Part shown: positions 5,690-9,663 of the stretch, in pieces | Numbering within the stretch: the stretch's first letter is position 1 | Layout of the letters: every line of letters begins with the position of its first letter | Assembly: GCA_021796315.1 (NCBI GenBank) | Contig: JAJYOH010000191.1 | Location: 1 to 9,663, forward strand | From: Chloroflexota bacterium | GTDB taxonomy: Bacteria; Chloroflexota; Anaerolineae; Anaerolineales; Villigracilaceae | Direction: 5' to 3' | DNA length: 9,663 nucleotides | The notes under the pieces: model-generated | What the model was told of the DNA's origin: nothing | The model's input: only the letters and a program-made list of their open reading frames with translations | The model's database searches: none | Translations under genes and position numbers: made by a program

Positions 5690-6382
5690 ATGAGCGACTC
5701 GAATCGGGAAACTGAAGTAAAGTTTTATACCAGCAACTTGCGAGATATTGAAATGCGCCTTCAGCCCCCTCCGCCCTTTGGGCACCTCTCCCAAATCCGC
5801 AACACAGCGTTTCGCAAGTTCTTGTCATTTTATTCTCGGATTTGGGGGAGGCTGGGTGGGGGCTTGATTCAACCCCGCGTGCTCGAAACTAATTTGCGAT
5901 TTGACAATTCCAACGGCGATTTCCAACGCGAGGGACGCGTGCTGCGCTTGCGCCGCGATGATGCGATCCGGTTGACCTACAAAGATGGTAGCCAATTACT
6001 GGATGGCGCTCTGACACGCCGCGAGATCGAATTTTCTGTCAGCAATTTTGATTCGGCGAAACAATTCATCGAGGCGTTGGGATATAGAGTAATTTTCGTT
6101 TACGAAAAATTTCGCACGACATTTGAATTGGATGGCAATCACATCATGCTCGACGAAACTCCGATTGGCAATTTCATCGAGATCGAAGGCGCGATGGAAA
6201 CGCTGAAACCGATTGCCAAAAGGCTTGGCTTGAATTGGGACGCGGCTGTCCCCGCCAGTTATCACACTTTGTTTAAACGTGTTTGCGAAGCGCGGAAGCT
6301 CGAATTTCGCGATTTGAGTTTTGAGAATTTCAAAGGTATAAAAGTTCTGGCAGATGATTTGGGAGTCAGATCAGCGGACTAG
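5690..6382 (+). CDS. CYTH-domain protein (class IV adenylate cyclase-like) with repeat insertion
   Basis: The protein has 230 residues, longer than the usual 170-190 of CyaB-like proteins. ExExK is present at E7, E9 and K11. After a normal start (KFYTSNLRDIEMRL) comes a stretch of about 35 residues (25-60), Pro-rich then Gly-rich, that does not fit the family. The domain then resumes with PRVLETNLRFD, LRLRRDD and LTYKDG, and later with EIEF, YEKFRTTFELDG, MLDETPIGNFIEIEG. CYTH tunnel enzymes act on triphosphates, either cyclising ATP or hydrolysing tri- or polyphosphate; which of these applies here is unknown. The extra stretch is encoded by a palindromic repeat. AAGGA at 5681-5685 is the RBS. 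The next gene follows after 6 nt. Confidence 0.88.
   Translation: MSDSNRETEVKFYTSNLRDIEMRLQPPPPFGHLSQIRNTAFRKFLSFYSRIWGRLGGGLIQPRVLETNLRFDNSNGDFQREGRVLRLRRDDAIRLTYKDGSQLLDGALTRREIEFSVSNFDSAKQFIEALGYRVIFVYEKFRTTFELDGNHIMLDETPIGNFIEIEGAMETLKPIAKRLGLNWDAAVPASYHTLFKRVCEARKLEFRDLSFENFKGIKVLADDLGVRSAD
5763..5865. repeat. Palindromic repeat inserted in frame in the CYTH gene
   Basis: Outer ends AGCCCCC (5763-5769) and GGGGGCT (5858-5864) pair. Inner arms 5785-5799 and 5837-5851 pair at 14 of 15 positions, enclosing about 37 nt. The repeat contains no stop in the gene's frame and keeps both halves of the CYTH domain in phase. It matches no other repeat in the window. Confidence 0.85.
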
Positions 6383-6388
6383 CGGCGC

Positions 6389-7159
6389 ATGAGTACAAAA
6401 TTCACGATCCAATCTTCAACCCCCGCGCTTCTGGCGAAAGCCACTCGCGTCGCAGAAGAGTTCGCCAAACAATTTGTCGGCGATGATATGGTCGGAATTG
6501 TTTTTCTGGGAGCAATTGCCAGAGGATATTTTGATCGTTCAGCCGACATTGATATTGCGCTTTTCAAAAAACAAACATCGCAGATTTCGTTGACCAATAA
6601 GTTCTTTACGATTGAAGGTTTTGAAGTTCAGGTTTGGTTGTCTGATTACGAAAGCGAACTCACGAGTCCGTGGGACATGCCAAAACGCTGGACGTATTCT
6701 CAAGGCAAGATCTATTTCGATCCGCAGAACAATATATCTCAATTGCTCGATGACAAGGTCCCGCTTAAGCCGGAGGAGAAGAGATGGTTGATGATGTCGG
6801 GATTGACTCTTTCGGAATGGTATGTTAACCGTTTGACGCAATTATGGGTGGAGCGAGGCAACATCGTCAGTGCCCATCATATGTTTGATCAGGGTATCAA
6901 TTATTTCTTTGACATGTTGTTCGGATTTAATAACGAGTTGGTGGCGGATATGAAGTGGAGATATTATTGCGTAGAGCAGCTTGAGCGATTACCCGGCAAT
7001 TTTCAAGAGCGGCTCAAAGATGCAATGACTCTCCGCTCGCTTACAGTAGATGAATTGGAGAGGCGGAAGAACGCGTTCATGGAAATGTGGCAAGAGATGA
7101 AACCGATCATTGAAGAGGAAGTCCAAATGACTTTCGACGAAATGGTACAGATCATTTAA
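6389..7159 (+). CDS. Nucleotidyltransferase-fold protein
   Basis: This 256-residue protein has an N-terminal pol-beta-type (MNT/KNT-like) domain. The signature is FLGAIARGYFDRSADIDIALF, with G41 and the metal-binding pair D53 and D55. The usual GS is GA here. A possible third acid is E80 (GFEVQVW), where Q82 occupies the more typical place. The rest (about 125-256) is alpha-helical, like the helical partner domain of aminoglycoside nucleotidyltransferases and HEPN-type proteins. The family transfers nucleotides to small molecules, RNA or proteins; the substrate here is unknown. It starts 6 nt after the CYTH stop with no clear RBS, so it probably depends on translational coupling. Pairing with a triphosphate-binding CYTH protein hints at nucleotide chemistry, but this is inference. 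Confidence 0.82.
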   Translation: MSTKFTIQSSTPALLAKATRVAEEFAKQFVGDDMVGIVFLGAIARGYFDRSADIDIALFKKQTSQISLTNKFFTIEGFEVQVWLSDYESELTSPWDMPKRWTYSQGKIYFDPQNNISQLLDDKVPLKPEEKRWLMMSGLTLSEWYVNRLTQLWVERGNIVSAHHMFDQGINYFFDMLFGFNNELVADMKWRYYCVEQLERLPGNFQERLKDAMTLRSLTVDELERRKNAFMEMWQEMKPIIEEEVQMTFDEMVQII

Positions 7160-7173
7160 TTGCGGGAGGCGTC

Positions 7174-8250
7174 ATGAACATTTTGATTTTGGGCGGGTAT
7201 GGCTACACCGGAAAATTATTGGCAAAACATTTATTGGCCGAAACGAAACACAAAATTATTATCGCGGGACGACATCTCGAAAAAGCTCAAGCTCTTGTGG
7301 ATGAACTGCACGACTCACGCGCCTGCGCTGTACAAGTTGATGCGGCGGATTCGGCCAGCTTGAAAAATGCGCTTCGGGGCGTGGACTTCATGTTGGTCGC
7401 CGCGCCAACGACTCACCATACGCTGACGGTCATCCGCGCCGCGCTCGACGCGGGTGTGGATTATCTCGATGTCCAATACTCGTTCGAGAAACTAAAAATC
7501 TTGAATGCACATGCAAAAGAAATCGCGGAAAAGAATCTTTGCTTCGTCACCGAAGCTGGATTTCATCCCGGTTTGCCCGCGGCATTGGTCCGTTACGCCG
7601 CGTCGAAAATGGATCGCATCGAGTCGGCGCGCACAGCGGGTTATTTGAACGTCGGCACATCCATGCCATACACGGACGCCGTAGACGAGTTGATGGAAGC
7701 CTTCATTGATTATCAAACACAGGTCTACAAAAACGGCGCGTGGACAAAATCAAATTCATACGACATTCGCAAATTCGATTTTGGTGAAGGTATCGGCAAA
7801 CGCGATTGTTATTCGATGTTCTTTGAAGAATTGCGCGGCTTGCCGGAAATATATCCGAGTTTGAAAGATGTCGGCTTTTACATGGCGGGTGGAGGCTGGC
7901 TGGCCGATTCGCTGACCATGCTCGTTTTACTCGGCTTGAAGATCGCGCCCAAACGCGGAATCAAGCCGATGGGTAAATTGATGTGGTATGCGATGACCAA
8001 ACTTCCGAAGCCGCCTTATCGCGTCGTGCTGGCAGTCGAAGCGAAAGGCCAATTAAACGGCAAGCCGATTGAAGTCCGCGTAAGATGCGAACATGAAGAC
8101 GGTTACGAGTTCACCGCGATTCCTGTCGTCGCGTTTTTGATGCAATATGAAAGCATCCGCCGCACAGGTCTGCACATGATGGGACATCTCGCCGACCCGA
8201 AGCAGTTATTCGATGATATGCAAAAGATGGGAGTCAAGATAATCGAGTAA
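7174..8250 (+). CDS. Saccharopine dehydrogenase-like NAD(P)-binding oxidoreductase
   Basis: The 358-residue protein has an N-terminal Rossmann fold: strand NILILGG, motif GGYGYTG (G8, G10, G13), the second strand IIIAGRHLEKAQAL, then VDFMLVAAP and the DAGVDYLDVQYS segment typical of the Sacchrp_dh_NADP family. The C-terminal half (about 130-350) is a substrate domain beginning at TEAGFHPGLPAALVRYAA. True lysine-pathway enzymes are different in length and context, so the substrate should be left open. GGGAGG (7164-7169) lies 4 nt before ATG, and the gap to the nucleotidyltransferase gene is 14 nt. It is the last gene of the CYTH operon. Hairpins begin at its stop codon. Confidence 0.88.
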   Translation: MNILILGGYGYTGKLLAKHLLAETKHKIIIAGRHLEKAQALVDELHDSRACAVQVDAADSASLKNALRGVDFMLVAAPTTHHTLTVIRAALDAGVDYLDVQYSFEKLKILNAHAKEIAEKNLCFVTEAGFHPGLPAALVRYAASKMDRIESARTAGYLNVGTSMPYTDAVDELMEAFIDYQTQVYKNGAWTKSNSYDIRKFDFGEGIGKRDCYSMFFEELRGLPEIYPSLKDVGFYMAGGGWLADSLTMLVLLGLKIAPKRGIKPMGKLMWYAMTKLPKPPYRVVLAVEAKGQLNGKPIEVRVRCEHEDGYEFTAIPVVAFLMQYESIRRTGLHMMGHLADPKQLFDDMQKMGVKIIE

Positions 8251-8271
8251 GTCGCGTTTAAAACGCGACTT
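8249..8271. terminator. Perfect 11-bp hairpin at the stop codon of the saccharopine-dehydrogenase-like gene
   Basis: AAGTCGCGTTT (8249-8259) and AAACGCGACTT (8261-8271) are perfect inverted repeats around one base. The left arm uses the last two bases of the TAA stop. There is no T-tract after it, so it may act as an mRNA 3'-end stabiliser or a repeat rather than a classical terminator. Confidence 0.5.
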
Positions 8272-8303
8272 ACCAACTTGTTGCCGGGACCAGATATAAA
8301 TTT

Positions 8304-8330
8304 GCAGGTCACGCATCATGCGTGACCTGC
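8304..8330. terminator. Perfect hairpin between convergent genes, possible bidirectional terminator
   Basis: GCAGGTCACGCA and TGCGTGACCTGC are perfect 12-bp arms with a TCA loop; the pair T8303-A8331 extends them to 13 bp. It lies 4 bp from the stop of the emfourin-like gene and serves the 3' ends of both convergent transcripts. On the minus strand AAATTTAT follows it; no strong T-run follows on the plus strand. Confidence 0.55.
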
Positions 8331-8334
8331 ATCA

Positions 8335-8643
8335 TCAACGATATTTTCCTGTACGCGCCAAATCTGTCAAATGATTGAGAAGCGGGCGCAATTTCTCCGG
8401 TACAACGGTCTCAGTCACAACAACTGTGTGTGTACGCGTCAATAAAGCAACCGTCACGCTGTATTCGAACATATCTGCGCCGGGCGATGCGGGCTTGATC
8501 TGTTCGGGCAAGTCAAAGAAACCTGCATCATTCACTTTTTGTTCGAGAGCTTTTGCTTCATCCGGCGAGAGCTTTTCAGAATCGACGCGGGCGGTCAAAC
8601 TGATACCGGCAAAGCCGCCGCTGCGTACGAACTCAATTCGCAT
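8335..8643 (-). CDS. Emfourin-like protealysin inhibitor
   Basis: The protein has 102 residues. The N-terminus MRIEFVRSGGFAGISLTARVDSE and the segment EQKVNDAGFFDLPEQ match what is known of emfourin, the protein inhibitor of protealysin-type M4 proteases, a small fold that binds near the protease active site. No signal peptide is visible, so it should act in the cytoplasm. It starts 21 nt after the protease stop with AAGGAG (8649-8654), 5 nt before ATG. The same-operon order (protease then inhibitor) is the one described for protealysin and emfourin and strengthens the call. It probably keeps the protease inactive inside the cell. Confidence 0.85.
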   Translation of the reverse strand: MRIEFVRSGGFAGISLTARVDSEKLSPDEAKALEQKVNDAGFFDLPEQIKPASPGADMFEYSVTVALLTRTHTVVVTETVVPEKLRPLLNHLTDLARTGKYR

Positions 8644-8664
8644 TTCAACTCCTTACCTGTAAAT

Positions 8665-9663
8665 TTACGAACCACCAAATAATGATCGGATGATCGCCGC
8701 GGGCGCGGTCACACATCCGCCGGGTTGGGGCTGAGGTTGTGGCTGCGTCTGAGGCGCACCGGGCGTAATACCAACGGTGATCCACGCGTTCTTCACCGCT
8801 TGTTGTTCAGCGCCATCTACTCCAAAAAGTTCACCAGCGGCTTGAGTGGTTAAATCTGCTGCGCCCTGGAAATCGGTTGTGTCTTTGAATTTATCGCGCC
8901 CGGCAATGTACCAAATCTTCCCGGCCTTTTCCCACGCATATCCGCCGATGCCAGTCGCCGCCAGATAGAACGCTCGATTCGGAATCCCCGAATTGATGTG
9001 GACGCCACCGCTGTCTTGCGTGGTATTGACGTAATGCGCCATGTCCGCGGGCTGCGGATCTTTTCCCAGCACCGGATCATCATACGCGGTCCCCGGCGCC
9101 TTCATCGAACGAAGCGCAACGCCGTGGACGTTTGCCGTGAGCAATCCCTCGCCGATCAGCCAATCGGCCTGGTCCGCGGTTTGGTTGAGTTTGCGCTGTT
9201 TGACCAGCGTCCCGAACACATCCGAAAAGGATTCGTTCAACGCGCCGGATTGATTTTGATAATCCAGGTTCGACATGTATTGTGTCACGCCATGCGTCAG
9301 TTCATGGCCGATTACATCCACCGCGATGGTGAAGCGATTGAACAATTGTCCATCGCCGTCGCCGTAGACCATTTGCTGTCCATTCCAAAAAGCGTTATCG
9401 TAATTTTGCTGATAGTGAACGGTCGAGTCGAGATGCATCCCGTTTCCATCCAGCGAATTGCGTTGATAAATATCCCAATATAAATCGTACGTGAGTCCAG
9501 CGCCGTCGTAGGCTTCGTTCACTGCGACATCACTGGATGGAGGCTGGCCTTCATCGCGCACTTGTTGTCCCGGCAGGTTGCTTCCATTGTTAGCAGTGTA
9601 AACAGTGCGATGCTTTCCTTGAGCAACAAGTGGCGTAAGATAAGCTACCGCTGACATCATCGC
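8665..9663 (-). CDS. Protealysin-like M4 metalloprotease, N-terminus beyond window
   Basis: This zinc endopeptidase belongs to the thermolysin family, protealysin branch. Counting from the ATG at 9660, HELTH is at 119-123 (zinc ligands H119 and H123, catalytic E120), the third ligand is E143 in LNESFSD, and the catalytic histidine is H221 in GGVHINSG. The mature domain begins near HRTVYTANNG. The frame is open to the right edge (codon GCG before ATG), and the short PPHML-type propeptide expected for this branch is not present, so the gene very likely starts outside the window. The C-terminus carries an unusual tail after the family's end (AWITVG): a Pro-Gln repeat linker and a Cys-containing hydrophobic stretch (about 301-331). 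Confidence 0.92.
   Translation of the reverse strand, partial: AMMSAVAYLTPLVAQGKHRTVYTANNGSNLPGQQVRDEGQPPSSDVAVNEAYDGAGLTYDLYWDIYQRNSLDGNGMHLDSTVHYQQNYDNAFWNGQQMVYGDGDGQLFNRFTIAVDVIGHELTHGVTQYMSNLDYQNQSGALNESFSDVFGTLVKQRKLNQTADQADWLIGEGLLTANVHGVALRSMKAPGTAYDDPVLGKDPQPADMAHYVNTTQDSGGVHINSGIPNRAFYLAATGIGGYAWEKAGKIWYIAGRDKFKDTTDFQGAADLTTQAAGELFGVDGAEQQAVKNAWITVGITPGAPQTQPQPQPQPGGCVTAPAAIIRSLFGGS

Overview
The window looks like part of a bacterial chromosome of middling G+C. The gene content (uronate-dehydrogenase-like reductase, CYTH protein, M4 protease with emfourin) and the many short palindromic repeats are reminiscent of Chloroflexota/Anaerolineae, but no rRNA or marker gene is present, so this is a weak guess. 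It divides into a mobile left third and a housekeeping-like remainder.

Positions 1-3873 are two nested mobile elements. The outer one is a group IIC intron whose 3' part is visible: reverse transcriptase/maturase from about 2779 to 3804, then domains V and VI ending near 3873. Its reading frame is interrupted by an element of about 2755 bp (about 24-2778) that carries three minus-strand genes: a DUF5372-like protein, a 69-residue protein and a 705-residue large serine recombinase. Imperfect 10-bp direct repeats (15-24 and 2770-2779, 8/10 identical) mark the junctions. Joining the flanks at them rebuilds the conserved RT motif in frame (MRPLG[I/V]PNVQDRF). Joining the element's own ends, as in an excised circle, places an RBS and ATG from the far left end in frame in front of the DUF5372 gene, which has no ATG between the junction and its conserved part. 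The element's first gene thus seems to be split across its ends and assembled by circularisation.

Positions 3882-5577 hold three minus-strand genes: a GlsB/YeaQ-type small membrane protein, a nitroreductase, and an NAD-dependent reductase resembling uronate dehydrogenase. The gap between the last two is filled exactly by a 92-bp palindromic repeat. A divergent promoter region (5578-5689) leads to a plus-strand operon (5690-8250): a CYTH-domain protein, a nucleotidyltransferase-fold protein and a saccharopine-dehydrogenase-like oxidoreductase. The CYTH gene contains an in-frame palindromic repeat of about 103 bp that is translated as roughly 35 extra residues.

Two perfect hairpins (8249-8271, 8304-8330) separate this operon from a convergent minus-strand pair: a protealysin-like M4 metalloprotease, cut by the right edge, and an emfourin-like inhibitor of it.
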